64,000 nucleotides of DNA, from positions 62,001 to 126,000 of the forward strand of contig NZ_JAALDL010000013.1 in assembly GCF_011045095.1 (NCBI RefSeq). The letters are read 5' to 3'. The stretch is from Grimontia sedimenti (GTDB lineage: Bacteria; Pseudomonadota; Gammaproteobacteria; Enterobacterales; Vibrionaceae). The notes below the pieces were generated by a model. The model made no database searches. It saw only the letters and a program-made list of their open reading frames with translations, and was not told the DNA's origin. Shown here piece by piece: positions 47,776 through 57,380 of the stretch; the first letter of the stretch is position 1, and the number at the start of each line of letters is the position of its first letter. The translations under genes were made by a program, and so were the position numbers.

Positions 47776-48987
47776 ATGAGCGATATCAAAAAGGTAGTAC
47801 TAGCATACTCTGGCGGTCTGGATACGTCTGCGATCATTCCTTGGCTGAAAGAGAACTATGACTGTGAAGTCGTGGCATTCGTTGCCGATGTGGGCCAGGG
47901 CGAAGAAGAGCTGGTTGGCATTGAAGAGAAAGCGATCGCTTCAGGTGCGTCAGCGTGTTACATCGCTGATCTGAAAGAAGAGATGGTCGCAGACTACATC
48001 TACCCAAGCCTGAAAACCGGTGCAGTTTACGAAGGTAAATACCTGCTGGGTACGTCAATGGCACGTCCAATCATCGCAAAAGCACAAGTGGAATGTGCGC
48101 TGGAAGTTGGCGCAGATGCACTGTGTCACGGTTGTACCGGTAAAGGGAATGACCAGGTGCGTTTCGAAAGCGCGTTTGCTGCGCTGGCACCACAACTGAA
48201 AGTGATAGCACCTTGGCGTGAGTGGGACCTGCGTTCTCGTGAAGCCCTGCTGGATTACCTGGCAGAGCGCAACATCCCTTGTACTGCAAGCCTTGAGAAA
48301 ATCTACAGCCGTGATGCAAACGCATGGCACATCTCTACCGAAGGTGGCGTACTGGAAGATACCTGGAACCAGCCAAACGAACTTTGCTGGGTATGGACTG
48401 TGGACCCAGAGCAGGCACCTGACCAGTCTGAAACCGTTTCTCTGTTGATTGAGAAAGGCGAAGTAGTAGCGGTTGACGGTGAGCGTATGAGCCCATACCA
48501 AGTGCTGACCACGCTGAATGAGAAAGGCGCGCGTCATGGTGTAGGCCGTGTCGATATCGTTGAAAACCGTCTGGTCGGCATGAAGTCCCGCGGCTGTTAC
48601 GAAACTCCGGGCGGCACCATCATGATGGAAGCCCTGCGTGGTGTTGAGCAGCTGGTTCTGGACAAAGATTGCTACGAATACCGTGAAGAGATTGGCCTGA
48701 AAGCATCTCACCTTATCTATGATGGCCGTTGGTTCACGCCGCTGTGTAAGTCACTTCTGGCGGCAGCAGAATCACTGGCTGAGCCAGTAAGTGGTGAAGT
48801 AGTAGTGAAACTGTACAAAGGACAGGCTACAGTAGTGCAGAAGCGCTCGCTCAACAGCCTGTACTCCGAAGAATTCGCGACTTTCGGTGAAGATGACGTA
48901 TACGACCACAGCCATGCTGGTGGCTTTATCCGTCTCTACTCGCTGTCGAGCCGTATTCGTGCGCTGAACGAGAAAAAACAAAAATAA
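47776..48987 (+). CDS. argG: Argininosuccinate synthase
   Basis: Joins citrulline and aspartate using ATP. N-type pyrophosphatase loop [14 protein letters not shown], then [15 protein letters not shown] and the family motif [15 protein letters not shown]. Length 403 is the common class; the E. coli enzyme is a longer, different subtype. In the operon between argB and argH(A), unlike E. coli where argG is elsewhere. Good ribosome site GGAGAAGTTAAA. Confidence 0.98.
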   Translation: MSDIKKVVLAYSGGLDTSAIIPWLKENYDCEVVAFVADVGQGEEELVGIEEKAIASGASACYIADLKEEMVADYIYPSLKTGAVYEGKYLLGTSMARPIIAKAQVECALEVGADALCHGCTGKGNDQVRFESAFAALAPQLKVIAPWREWDLRSREALLDYLAERNIPCTASLEKIYSRDANAWHISTEGGVLEDTWNQPNELCWVWTVDPEQAPDQSETVSLLIEKGEVVAVDGERMSPYQVLTTLNEKGARHGVGRVDIVENRLVGMKSRGCYETPGGTIMMEALRGVEQLVLDKDCYEYREEIGLKASHLIYDGRWFTPLCKSLLAAAESLAEPVSGEVVVKLYKGQATVVQKRSLNSLYSEEFATFGEDDVYDHSHAGGFIRLYSLSSRIRALNEKKQK

Positions 48988-49027
48988 ACAGCAGCTGGAA
49001 GCAATAGAGTTTTAAGGAGAAGTAAGT

Positions 49028-50905
49028 ATGGCGTTATGGGGCGGAAGGTTTAGTCAGGCAGCAGACACGCGGTTCAAGCAGTTTAACGATTCGTTGCGTT
49101 TTGACTATCGCCTCGCGGAGCAGGACATCGTAGGTTCAATTGCCTGGTCAAAGGCACTGCGCTCAGTGGGCGTATTGTCTGAGATTGAGCAGCAACGCCT
49201 CGAGCTTGCACTGAATGAAATCAAGCTGGCTGTGATGGAAGATCCAGAGCAGATCCTGCGCTCTGACGCTGAAGACATTCACAGTTGGGTGGAGCAGCAA
49301 CTGATTGCCAAAGTGGGCGATCTGGGCAAAAAGCTGCACACCGGTCGTTCACGTAACGATCAGGTCGCCACTGACCTTAAGCTTTGGTGTCGTCAGCAGG
49401 GTCAACAACTTCTCCTTGCACTCGATAAACTGCAAAACCAGATGGTAAAAGTCGCGGCAGAAAACCAGAACACGGTTCTGCCGGGCTATACCCACCTTCA
49501 ACGTGCCCAGCCAGTGACATTTGCACACTGGTGTCTGGCTTACGTTGAAATGTTCGAGCGTGACTACTCGCGCCTGAGTGATGCACTGAACCGCTTGGAT
49601 ACCTGCCCATTGGGCTCAGGTGCTCTGGCAGGTACGGCGTATCCGATTGATCGTGAAGCACTGGCTCACAGTCTGGGTTTCCGCCGTGCAACCCGCAACA
49701 GCCTGGATTCGGTTTCTGACCGTGACCATGTGATGGAGCTGATGTCTGTGGCATCGGTGTCTATGCTTCACCTGTCGCGCATGGCAGAAGATCTGATTTT
49801 CTACAACTCTGGCGAGTCCAACTTTGTTGAGCTTGCAGACGCTGTGACATCAGGTTCATCCCTGATGCCACAAAAGAAAAACCCGGACGCGCTTGAGCTT
49901 ATCCGTGGTAAGACGGGCCGCGTTTACGGCGCTATGTCTGCGATGATGATGACAGTGAAAGCACTGCCGCTCGCCTACAACAAAGACATGCAGGAAGACA
50001 AAGAAGGGCTATTCGACGCGCTCGACACCTGGTTTGACTGTATTGAGATGGCTGCGCTTTGTTTTGATGGCATCAAAATCAACAAAGACCGCACGCTGGA
50101 AGCGGCGATGCAAGGTTATTCCAACGCGACGGAGCTTGCGGATTATCTGGTTGCCAAAGGCATTCCTTTCCGTGAAGCGCACCATATCGTGGGCGTGGCT
50201 GTGGTCGCCGCCATTGAAAAAGGTTGTGCGCTGGAAGAGCTTTCTCTTGATGACATGAAGCAGTTCTCGCCAGTGATTGACGAGGATGTTTATCCCATCC
50301 TCACCATCGAATCCTGCCTTGAAAAGCGTTGTGCGCTGGGTGGCGTGGCGCCGAATCAGGTGGAATATGCCATTAGTCAGGCAGAAAAGCGTTTGGAAAA
50401 ACGTTACTCGCCAAGCGTGAAAGTGCGTGGCGCGCGTCTTACTGACCTCGATGCGATTGAAGGCATGGTGGTTTACTGGGCGGGACTGGGTGAAAACCTG
50501 CCGCGTGAACGTAATGAACTGGTTCGTGATATTGGTTCGTTTGCGGTTGCGGAGCATCAGGGTGAAGTGACAGGTTGTGCGTCGCTCTACGTTTATGACT
50601 CGGGCCTTGCGGAAGTGCGCTCTTTGGGCGTAGAAGCAGGCTGGCAGAACCAAGGGCAGGGCAGCGCGATAGTTCAGCATCTGCTGAAAAAAGCGAGCGG
50701 CATGGCCATCAAGAAAGTGTTTGTGCTGACCCGCGTACCAGAGTTCTTTATGCGTCAGGGCTTTATTCCAACTTCTAAATCTTTGCTGCCTGAAAAGGTG
50801 ATGAAAGATTGCGACCGCTGTCCACGCCTTCATGCGTGTGATGAAGTGGCGCTGGAGTTTACCTTTGATCAGGACAGGTTGATTGCTAAAGCCAACGTCG
50901 CTTAA
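49028..50905 (+). CDS. argH: Argininosuccinate lyase fused to N-acetylglutamate synthase domain (ArgH(A))
   Basis: A 625-residue fusion. Residues 1-457 are argininosuccinate lyase, the last arginine step, with [27 protein letters not shown] and the signature [12 protein letters not shown]. Residues about 465-625 are a GNAT acetyltransferase ([49 protein letters not shown] with the acetyl-CoA loop) that supplies N-acetylglutamate, the first step. This ArgH(A) arrangement is known from Vibrio, Moritella and relatives. The lyase half resembles E. coli ArgH in length. Also present near the end: [12 protein letters not shown], a cysteine-rich segment. Confidence 0.96.
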   Translation: MALWGGRFSQAADTRFKQFNDSLRFDYRLAEQDIVGSIAWSKALRSVGVLSEIEQQRLELALNEIKLAVMEDPEQILRSDAEDIHSWVEQQLIAKVGDLGKKLHTGRSRNDQVATDLKLWCRQQGQQLLLALDKLQNQMVKVAAENQNTVLPGYTHLQRAQPVTFAHWCLAYVEMFERDYSRLSDALNRLDTCPLGSGALAGTAYPIDREALAHSLGFRRATRNSLDSVSDRDHVMELMSVASVSMLHLSRMAEDLIFYNSGESNFVELADAVTSGSSLMPQKKNPDALELIRGKTGRVYGAMSAMMMTVKALPLAYNKDMQEDKEGLFDALDTWFDCIEMAALCFDGIKINKDRTLEAAMQGYSNATELADYLVAKGIPFREAHHIVGVAVVAAIEKGCALEELSLDDMKQFSPVIDEDVYPILTIESCLEKRCALGGVAPNQVEYAISQAEKRLEKRYSPSVKVRGARLTDLDAIEGMVVYWAGLGENLPRERNELVRDIGSFAVAEHQGEVTGCASLYVYDSGLAEVRSLGVEAGWQNQGQGSAIVQHLLKKASGMAIKKVFVLTRVPEFFMRQGFIPTSKSLLPEKVMKDCDRCPRLHACDEVALEFTFDQDRLIAKANVA

Positions 50906-50922
50906 ACAAGCATCGAATGAAT

Positions 50923-50948
50923 AAAAACCGGCTTAGGCCGGTTTTTTG
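50923..50948. terminator. Bidirectional terminator after argH(A)
   Basis: AAAACCGGC-TTAG-GCCGGTTTTTT. Confidence 0.9.
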
Positions 50949-50961
50949 CGTTTTCTAGTCG

Positions 50962-51213
50962 CTATTTTTTGGGTTCGGGCGCATTCATCCGAAACGGCAT
51001 CAGAATGAGGTGAAGGGAGAGCAATATGGCGCTGGCACCCGCACCAAAGAGCAAGGTGATGGACTCTATCGATGTCGGTGTATCGCTGAACCCGATAAAC
51101 CATATCGGCCACAGCACCAGATTCATCACAGCAAGTTGAATCATGCAACGTTTGCAACGTCCGAGTTTGGCTCGGATGGTGAGAGAAGCGTCTTTGCAGA
51201 AGCGGCAGCTCAT
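50962..51213 (-). CDS. DUF3624 domain-containing small membrane protein
   Basis: An 83-residue protein, probably of the DUF3624 family known from Vibrionaceae. N-terminal cysteines at 3, 6, 20 and 23 (MSCRFC … GRCKRC) look like a small zinc site; two membrane helices follow (about 28-43 and 54-71, LVLWPIWFIGF and ITLLFGAGASAILLSLHLIL). ATG 51213 is chosen because it starts this motif; the frame in another phase at 50933-51283 is a shadow. Function unknown. Located between the arginine operon and the disulfide reductase gene, whose terminator separates it from that gene. Confidence 0.75.
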   Translation of the reverse strand: MSCRFCKDASLTIRAKLGRCKRCMIQLAVMNLVLWPIWFIGFSDTPTSIESITLLFGAGASAILLSLHLILMPFRMNAPEPKK

Positions 51214-51257
51214 GAATAGTAAGCCTTAAAATATCAACTCGTTGCAGCCTACAAAGA

Positions 51258-51285
51258 AAAAAGCCCTCCGTAAAGGAGGGCAAAT
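51258..51285 (-). terminator. Terminator downstream of the disulfide reductase gene
   Basis: Minus strand GCCCTCC-TTTAC-GGAGGGC followed by TTTTTTC. Confidence 0.88.
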
Positions 51286-51351
51286 CATAAACCGAATCTT
51301 GGGGAGAGTCCGGTGTGCAAGTAAAGGGATTAACTTGTTATTGGAATCTTT

Positions 51352-52803
51352 TTAACAGCCTGGACCACAATCCAAGCAGTGTTTGATCATTTCAGGACCT
51401 AAGTGCAGTTTGGCGTTCAGGTCACGCAGTGCAGTACGCACACCTTCTTCAATCACCGGGTGATAGAAAGGCATATCCAGCATCTGTGAAATGGTCATTT
51501 TGTTTTGGTGTGCCCAAGCCAGCAGGTGCGCCAGATGTTCTGCGTTCGGGCCCATCATCTCTGCACCAAGGAAGCGACCGGTACCCTGCTCACCGTAAAC
51601 GTGCAGCACACCTTTGTTTCGTAACATGACACGTGAGCGGCCTTGACCTTCAAACGACACAACACCGGTTTCGAAACAGCCACAGGTGCCAAGACGTGCG
51701 GTGATTTCTTTGTAGGTTTCACCCACCATGGCAATTTGTGGATCAGAGAACACTGCAGCGATTTTGCTTCGGCGCAGACCCGCACGGATATCTGGGAATC
51801 GACCTGCGTTATCACCGGCGATTCGGCCCTGATCCGCTGCTTCGTGAAGCAATGGGATCTGGTTGCTCGCATCTCCTGAGATAAAAATCGACGCGACACT
51901 GGTTTGCATGGTGTATGGGTCAGCCGTTGGTACACCGCGTGCATCCAATTCCATGCCAGTATTTTCAATGTCCAGCTTGTCGACGTTAGGGCGACGGCCG
52001 GTGGCTGCCAGCACGTAGTCCACTTCCATACGCTGTTCCTGACCTTGTTTGTCGAGGTAACGGATATGGACTTTTTCGCCTTCGCGCACCATTTCTTCGA
52101 CTTTAGCGTCAGCGTCCAGATAGAACTCTTCGTTGAAGGCTTTATCTGCGTAAGCCATTACTGTTGGGTCAGTTAAAGGACCTACCTGACCGCCAACACC
52201 GAAGACTTTGACTTTCACGCCAAGGCGATGCAATGACTGACCAAGCTCAAGACCGATAACGCCCGGACCAAATACCGCGACAGACTCTGGCAAATCATCC
52301 CAATCGAATACGTCATCGTTCACAATCAGACGGTCACCCAAATCATTCCAAGGTGCCGGCCAAGTTGGGCGTGAGCCCGTCGCAATGACAATGCGTTTTG
52401 CTTCAATGCGGGTGTGGTCGTCTACGATGAGAGTGTTATCGTCAACAAACTTGGCGTAACCGCTGATTTTGTCTTCTGCCGGGATTTCATCAACACCTTC
52501 GAGAACAAAGCCAACGAAACGGTCGCGTTCGCGTTTCACACGATCCATCACCTCGCGGCCATTAATTTTAATTTCACCTTGAGGATGCACGCCAAAACCC
52601 GGCGCTTTTTCGATGTGGTGAACAGCTTCTGCAGCTGCAATCAGAAGTTTCGATGGCATACAGCCAACGCGCGCACAGGTCGTGCCATAAGGACCGCCTT
52701 CGATGATCACAACATTGTCGGTGTGTGCTTTGGCTGCGCGGTAGGCACCCAGCCCCGCGGTACCTCCACCAATGACGGCGACATCTACATTCAAGGTTTT
52801 CAT
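51352..52803 (-). CDS. Dihydrolipoyl dehydrogenase-like flavin disulfide reductase with Cys-rich tail
   Basis: Class I FAD/NAD disulfide oxidoreductase, 483 residues. FAD motif VIGGGTAGLGAY, redox-active pair GTTCARVGCMPSK (CxxxxC), NAD site VFGPGVIGLELG, FAD site IFISGDASNQ, and the HPxxxE catalytic dyad MPFYHPVIEEG at the C-terminal interface domain. It differs from standard Lpd by a tail ending HCLDCGPGC, three cysteines in the last six residues. The gene follows the Prx-Grx fusion by 72 bp on the same strand; AGGGCAGC-CTAA-GCTGCCCT at 52848-52867 lies between. It is not next to pyruvate dehydrogenase genes, so a peroxide-defence role is more likely than an Lpd subunit role. Confidence 0.9.
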   Translation of the reverse strand: MKTLNVDVAVIGGGTAGLGAYRAAKAHTDNVVIIEGGPYGTTCARVGCMPSKLLIAAAEAVHHIEKAPGFGVHPQGEIKINGREVMDRVKRERDRFVGFVLEGVDEIPAEDKISGYAKFVDDNTLIVDDHTRIEAKRIVIATGSRPTWPAPWNDLGDRLIVNDDVFDWDDLPESVAVFGPGVIGLELGQSLHRLGVKVKVFGVGGQVGPLTDPTVMAYADKAFNEEFYLDADAKVEEMVREGEKVHIRYLDKQGQEQRMEVDYVLAATGRRPNVDKLDIENTGMELDARGVPTADPYTMQTSVASIFISGDASNQIPLLHEAADQGRIAGDNAGRFPDIRAGLRRSKIAAVFSDPQIAMVGETYKEITARLGTCGCFETGVVSFEGQGRSRVMLRNKGVLHVYGEQGTGRFLGAEMMGPNAEHLAHLLAWAHQNKMTISQMLDMPFYHPVIEEGVRTALRDLNAKLHLGPEMIKHCLDCGPGC

Positions 52804-52875
52804 TATTATTCTCCAGGTAAATCCGGTTACAAGCTTTAGGATTAAGTAGGGCAGCCTAAGCTGCCCTGTTCGGTG

Positions 52876-53607
52876 TTATGCGAAGTATGCTTCCAGCTCG
52901 TCGCTTCCACCGATGTGCTTACCGCCAATGAATACTTGTGGCACTGTAGCGCGGCCGCATACTGCACGCAGGCTCACAGTGGTAGCATCCTGACCCAGCA
53001 CAATCTCTTCAAACTGTAGCTTGTTATCGATCAGCGTTTGTTTCGCTTTCGCACAGAAAGGACAACCTGGTTTGCTGAATACCGTAATTGATTCTTGCAG
53101 TTTATGGTTTGGTGCAATGTAACCAAGCATAGTGTCTGCATCAGAAACCTTGAACGGGTCGCCTGGCTCGTTTGGTTCGATGAACATCTTCTCTACCACG
53201 CCGTCTTTTACCAGCATGCTGTAGCGCCATGAACGCTCGCCAAAGCCCAAATCGTCTTTCGCTACTGCCATACCCATGCCACGGGTAAACTCAGCATTGC
53301 CGTCTGGGATGAAAGTGATGTTTTCTGCTTCCTGGTCTGCTTTCCAAGCGTTCATCACGAACGTATCGTTGACAGACACACAAAGAATGTCATCAACACC
53401 GTGCTCTTGGAACACTGAGTACAGCTCGTTGTAGCGAGGCAGGTGTGTTGAAGAACACGTCGGAGTGAAAGCACCTGGCAGGCTGAATACAACAACCGTT
53501 TTACCGGCAAACAGCTCGTCAGTGGTCACGTTAACCCACTCATCACCCTTGCGAGTTGGGAAGGTAACGCTTGGTACTTTCTGACCTTCTTTGTTAATAA
53601 ATTCCAT
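52876..53607 (-). CDS. Peroxiredoxin-glutaredoxin fusion protein
   Basis: Hybrid Prx5-type peroxidase, 243 residues. Residues 1-160 are the peroxiredoxin with peroxidatic cysteine in [17 protein letters not shown]; residues 170-243 are a glutaredoxin with active site [14 protein letters not shown] and the GSH-binding [18 protein letters not shown]. The Haemophilus influenzae homologue reduces peroxides with glutathione. ATG 53607 with AAGGGG upstream gives the family start MEFINKEG. Divergent from oxyR, its expected activator, with a candidate OxyR site between them. Confidence 0.96.
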   Translation of the reverse strand: MEFINKEGQKVPSVTFPTRKGDEWVNVTTDELFAGKTVVVFSLPGAFTPTCSSTHLPRYNELYSVFQEHGVDDILCVSVNDTFVMNAWKADQEAENITFIPDGNAEFTRGMGMAVAKDDLGFGERSWRYSMLVKDGVVEKMFIEPNEPGDPFKVSDADTMLGYIAPNHKLQESITVFSKPGCPFCAKAKQTLIDNKLQFEEIVLGQDATTVSLRAVCGRATVPQVFIGGKHIGGSDELEAYFA

Positions 53608-53703
53608 GGTAATACCCCTTAAATACATTTTGTTTTTCAGTTCTTTAATCCGGTGTTCCCGGTTGATGTGTTTATATTAGGGCGAAAGGGGTAGATAGTT
53701 CTA

Positions 53704-53740
53704 ATTGATTGGGTTTATCATTTTAATAAGTAAAATCTAT
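53704..53740. promoter_or_regulatory. Candidate OxyR operator
   Basis: On the minus strand ATAG-N7-TTAT-N7-ATAA-N7-CAAT against the OxyR pattern ATAG-N7-CTAT-N7-ATAG-N7-CTAT, 13 of 16 defined bases. It ends 14 bp before oxyR's GTG and starts about 97 bp before the prx gene, suited to autorepression of oxyR and activation of prx. Confidence 0.6.
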
Positions 53741-53754
53741 CAAAGAGGTTTGGT

Positions 53755-54660
53755 GTGAATATTCGCGATCTCGAATATCTGGTGGCTCTGTCTGAGCACC
53801 AGCACTTCAGAAAGGCAGCGGAAGCCTGTTTTGTCAGCCAGCCAACATTGAGCGGCCAGATCCGCAAGTTGGAAGATGAATTGGGTGTGGTGCTGCTGGA
53901 GCGCACCAGCCGAAAAGTGCTGTTCACTGATGCTGGCATGCAGCTTGTCCGTCAAGCACAAAAAATCCTGATGGAAGTGAAAGTGCTGGAAGAGATGGCA
54001 AGTCAGCAAGGCGAAGAAATGGCGGGGCCGCTGCACATTGGGTTTATTCCGACTGTCGGCCCATATCTGCTTCCCCATATTGTGCCAGCGCTGAAAGAGG
54101 CATTCCCAGAGCTTGAACTTTTCCTTCACGAAGCACAGACCCATCAACTTGTGCAGCAGTTGGAAGAGGGGAAACTGGACTGCATTATTCTGGCATCCGT
54201 TAAAGAAACTGAGCACTTTAAGGAAATCCCACTGTATCTTGAGCCGATGTTGCTGGCGTTACCGGAAGATCACAAGTGGTCAAAGGCTGAAGCCGTGCCG
54301 ATGGATGACCTTCGTGGCGAAACATTGTTGATGTTGGCAGATGGGCACTGTCTTCGCGATCAGGCAATGGGCTTTTGTTTTGCGGCGGGCGCGAAGGAAG
54401 ACTCGCGTTTCCGTGCGACCAGTCTGGAGACCCTTCGAAACATGGTGGCCGCTGAGACGGGGATCACTCTGCTGCCGAAGCTGTCTGTCCCTGAGAGTAT
54501 GCAGCGTGATGGTGTGGTATATGTAAAAGCTGTGGATCCAGAGCCCCAACGCTTGATCACTTTGGACTACCGTCCGGGTTCGCCACTGCGGGCGCGCTAT
54601 GAAAAACTGGCGAAAGTCATTGCTGATGTCATGGGAAAAGTCTGTAATCCGATAGGCTAA
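53755..54660 (+). CDS. oxyR: Hydrogen-peroxide sensor regulator OxyR
   Basis: LysR-family activator switched by a disulfide. HTH region IRDLEYLVALSEHQHFRKAA at the start; the two redox cysteines (C199 and C208 in E. coli) are in ADGHCLRDQAMGFCFAAGA. Length 301 (E. coli 305). The start is GTG at 53755, supported by AAAGAGG at the right distance and the conserved MNIRDLEYL start. Divergent from prx-grx; converges on mrcA. Confidence 0.97.
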   Translation: MNIRDLEYLVALSEHQHFRKAAEACFVSQPTLSGQIRKLEDELGVVLLERTSRKVLFTDAGMQLVRQAQKILMEVKVLEEMASQQGEEMAGPLHIGFIPTVGPYLLPHIVPALKEAFPELELFLHEAQTHQLVQQLEEGKLDCIILASVKETEHFKEIPLYLEPMLLALPEDHKWSKAEAVPMDDLRGETLLMLADGHCLRDQAMGFCFAAGAKEDSRFRATSLETLRNMVAAETGITLLPKLSVPESMQRDGVVYVKAVDPEPQRLITLDYRPGSPLRARYEKLAKVIADVMGKVCNPIG

Positions 54661-54683
54661 ACCCAACCGGTTACGCAGAAAAA

Positions 54684-54709
54684 ACAAAGGCGCCGATGGG
54701 CGCCTTTGT
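54684..54709. terminator. Terminator between oxyR and mrcA
   Basis: ACAAAGGCGCC-GATG-GGCGCCTTTGT, 11-bp stem usable from both sides though T-runs are short. Confidence 0.75.
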
Positions 54710-54723
54710 GGTTTCTTGAGTAC

Positions 54724-57234
54724 TTAGAAAAGCTCTTCACCTTCCGACTCGTAAATATTTCCACTGCTGGCCGCAGAGGATACATAGTCAGTTGGCTCGG
54801 TGCCCTTCTCAAAGTATTCGAACATTGAGCTTGCATCGTTTTTGCGTGTCAGCAAACCGGTATCACGGTCAATGCGCACTTTTACGATGTCGGCGGGAAC
54901 TTCTTTGCGTTGCTCTGGTACATCAACCAGCGCATCAACCATAAAGTCTATCCAGGCGGGTTGCGCGGTTTTTGCCCCCGCTTCCGCACCGGAGATCTGG
55001 GAGTTATCCAGGTTCGCGTTGCGGGAAGTTCGGCCGAGCTCACGTGAGTGGTCATCGAAACCAACCCATACTGTTGCGACCATGCCTGGCGCAAAGCCGC
55101 TGTACCATGCATCTTTGGAATCGTTGGTGGTGCCCGTCTTACCCCCGATATCACGGCGGTTAAGCGGTTTCTGCGCGCGCCAGCCGGTACCGTTCCAGCC
55201 AGTGCCTTGACGCCAGTCGCCGCCACCCCAGATGTTCGCTTCCATCATTTCGCGGGTCAGGAAGGCATTCTGTTCACTGATGACTTGTGGTGCGAACTCT
55301 GGCTCGTTTTCCATTGCTGCGGTTTCATCCAGCAGGTTTTCCTCTTCCATCAGGTTATCGGAGCTGAGTTTAGACGCATTGCTGTCGCAGTTATCGCGGC
55401 AGATAGTTTGTGGATGTGCGGTGAAAAGCAGCTGTCCAAACGGGTCTTCAACCTTGCTGATAAAATATGGCTTGAGGTAGTAACCGCCGTTAGCAAACAC
55501 GCTGAAGCCTTGTGCTACTTGCATTGGTGTCAGGCTACCTGCACCCAAAGCCAGGGTTTCAGAACGCGGCAGTTCTTCATGTTTGAAGCCAAAGCGGGTT
55601 AGGAAGTCGATGGTCTCATCCAAGCCAACTTTTCGCAGCACACGAACCGCCATCACGTTTTTAGAGGTTGCCAGACCAATGCGTGCACGGGTTGGACCAA
55701 TGTAGGTTGGTGGTGAGTTTTTCGGACGCCACGCTGTACCTTGGCTTGAGTCCCATTTGTTGATGGGAGCGTCATTGATCAAGGTTGCGAGTGTCATTCC
55801 CTGGTCCAATGCTGCCGAGTAGATAAATGGCTTGATAGCAGAGCCTACCTGACGGACGGACTGGGTGGCACGGTTAAATTTACTGTGAACGAAGTTAAAA
55901 CCACCGACCAATGCTTTGATTGCCCCGTTTTCCGGTGACATGGCTACCATGGCGGTGTTGGCGTCCGGCACTTGACTCAGGTTCCATGCGTCATTGACCT
56001 TGCGTACCCAGATTTGCTCACCCACAGCCAGAATATCTGCGGCCTGTTTCGGGGCAGTGCCTTGACGGGTGTCGGTTTTGTAGCGACGCGCCCACTTCAT
56101 GCCATCCCAAGGCAGAGAAACTGTCTTGCCGTCTTGCAGCTCCACCTCAGCCGTTTTCCCTTCTACTTTGATGACAACTGCCGGGTTGAGCACACCATAG
56201 GTGGGTTGCTTTTTCAGGTGGTTAGCAATCTTTTCTGAATCCCAAGGTTCAGCGCCGTCTTTCCAAAGTGTTGCGACCGCACCTCGGTAACCGTGGCGTT
56301 CGTCGTAGGACAACAGGTTGTTGATGGCGGCTTTTTCAGCGGCATTCTGTAGACGTGAATCGAGCGTGGTATAAACCTTCATGCCGGATTCATAAACGTC
56401 TTCACCGTATTTCTCTACCGCCCATGCGCGCGCCATTTCTGCCATATAAGGTGCGTTCAGTTCGATTTCTGCGCCATGGTAGCGGGAAACAATCGGCTCG
56501 TTTCTCGCTTGTTCGTACTCAGAACGGGTGACATAGCCTTCATCCAGCATACGTTTCAGCACCACGTTACGGCGGTTAGTCGCACGCTCTACCGAGTAAA
56601 TCGGGTTCATGGTTGACGGCGCTTTAGGCATACCGGCAAGGGTAGCGAGTTCGCTCAGCGTCAGGTCTTTCAAGTCTTTACCAAAGTAAACACGTGCTGC
56701 GGCACCAAAGCCATACGAACGATAACCAAGGAAAATCTTGTTGACGTAAAGCTCCATGATTTCCTGTTTCGTCAACAATTGCTCGATGTGGATCGCGATA
56801 AATATCTCTTTGATTTTACGCATGATCTTCTTTTCGTTAGAAAGGAAGAAATTACGAGCTAACTGTTGGGTGATAGTACTTGCACCCTGTTTGGCGCTGC
56901 CCGACATGGCGACCACGATCGCAGCACGGGTGATACCGATTGGGTCGATACCTGGGTGATCGTAGAAACGGCTGTCTTCTGTGGCGATCAGCGCATCAAT
57001 CAAATCTTGTGGGATGTCGTCATAAGTTACTGGAATACGACGTTTTTCACCAAACTGGGAAATCAGTTTGCCGTCTGCGCTGTACACCTGCATCGGAGTT
57101 TGCAGTTCAACATCCTTGAGTGTGGCAACATCTGGCAATTCCGGTTTTACGTAAACGTAAAAACCAAAAATTGTACCCACTCCAAGTAATATGCAAATTA
57201 TTGCAAGGATAAGCAGTCGCTTAATGAACTTCAC
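54724..57234 (-). CDS. mrcA: Penicillin-binding protein 1A
   Basis: Bifunctional peptidoglycan glycosyltransferase/transpeptidase, 836 residues. N-terminal membrane helix about 7-28; glycosyltransferase domain with EDSRFYDHPGIDPIG (catalytic glutamate) and GASTITQQLARNFFL; transpeptidase with the nucleophile serine in VGSAIKPFIYSA (SxxK), LATSKNVMAVR (SxN) and IGGKTGTTNDSKD (KTG). It is divergent from the pilMNOPQ operon, the arrangement conserved through gammaproteobacteria. Confidence 0.98.
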   Translation of the reverse strand: MKFIKRLLILAIICILLGVGTIFGFYVYVKPELPDVATLKDVELQTPMQVYSADGKLISQFGEKRRIPVTYDDIPQDLIDALIATEDSRFYDHPGIDPIGITRAAIVVAMSGSAKQGASTITQQLARNFFLSNEKKIMRKIKEIFIAIHIEQLLTKQEIMELYVNKIFLGYRSYGFGAAARVYFGKDLKDLTLSELATLAGMPKAPSTMNPIYSVERATNRRNVVLKRMLDEGYVTRSEYEQARNEPIVSRYHGAEIELNAPYMAEMARAWAVEKYGEDVYESGMKVYTTLDSRLQNAAEKAAINNLLSYDERHGYRGAVATLWKDGAEPWDSEKIANHLKKQPTYGVLNPAVVIKVEGKTAEVELQDGKTVSLPWDGMKWARRYKTDTRQGTAPKQAADILAVGEQIWVRKVNDAWNLSQVPDANTAMVAMSPENGAIKALVGGFNFVHSKFNRATQSVRQVGSAIKPFIYSAALDQGMTLATLINDAPINKWDSSQGTAWRPKNSPPTYIGPTRARIGLATSKNVMAVRVLRKVGLDETIDFLTRFGFKHEELPRSETLALGAGSLTPMQVAQGFSVFANGGYYLKPYFISKVEDPFGQLLFTAHPQTICRDNCDSNASKLSSDNLMEEENLLDETAAMENEPEFAPQVISEQNAFLTREMMEANIWGGGDWRQGTGWNGTGWRAQKPLNRRDIGGKTGTTNDSKDAWYSGFAPGMVATVWVGFDDHSRELGRTSRNANLDNSQISGAEAGAKTAQPAWIDFMVDALVDVPEQRKEVPADIVKVRIDRDTGLLTRKNDASSMFEYFEKGTEPTDYVSSAASSGNIYESEGEELF

Positions 57235-57266
57235 TTGATATTTCCCGTAAGTTTTCAGTCGAGTCG

Positions 57267-57294
57267 TTCAAACCATTAGTGCTCGTAGTATAAA
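57267..57294 (+). promoter_or_regulatory. Possible promoter of pilMNOPQ
   Basis: TTCAAA, 16-bp spacer, TATAAA. Placed about 85 bp before pilM; the -35 matches 4 of 6, the -10 matches 5 of 6. Confidence 0.4.
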
Positions 57295-57380
57295 GAGAAC
57301 TGAACAAAAAATAACGAACCTGCGGAGAGAACTTTCAAAAAAGTTACTTGATGCTGACTTTTAAGAAGGTGGCATTTCAA

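Noticed and set aside
50009-50833. A 274-codon frame antisense to argH(A)
   Set aside because: Rich in His, Arg and Phe as expected for an antisense shadow; the sense strand encodes two recognised domains.
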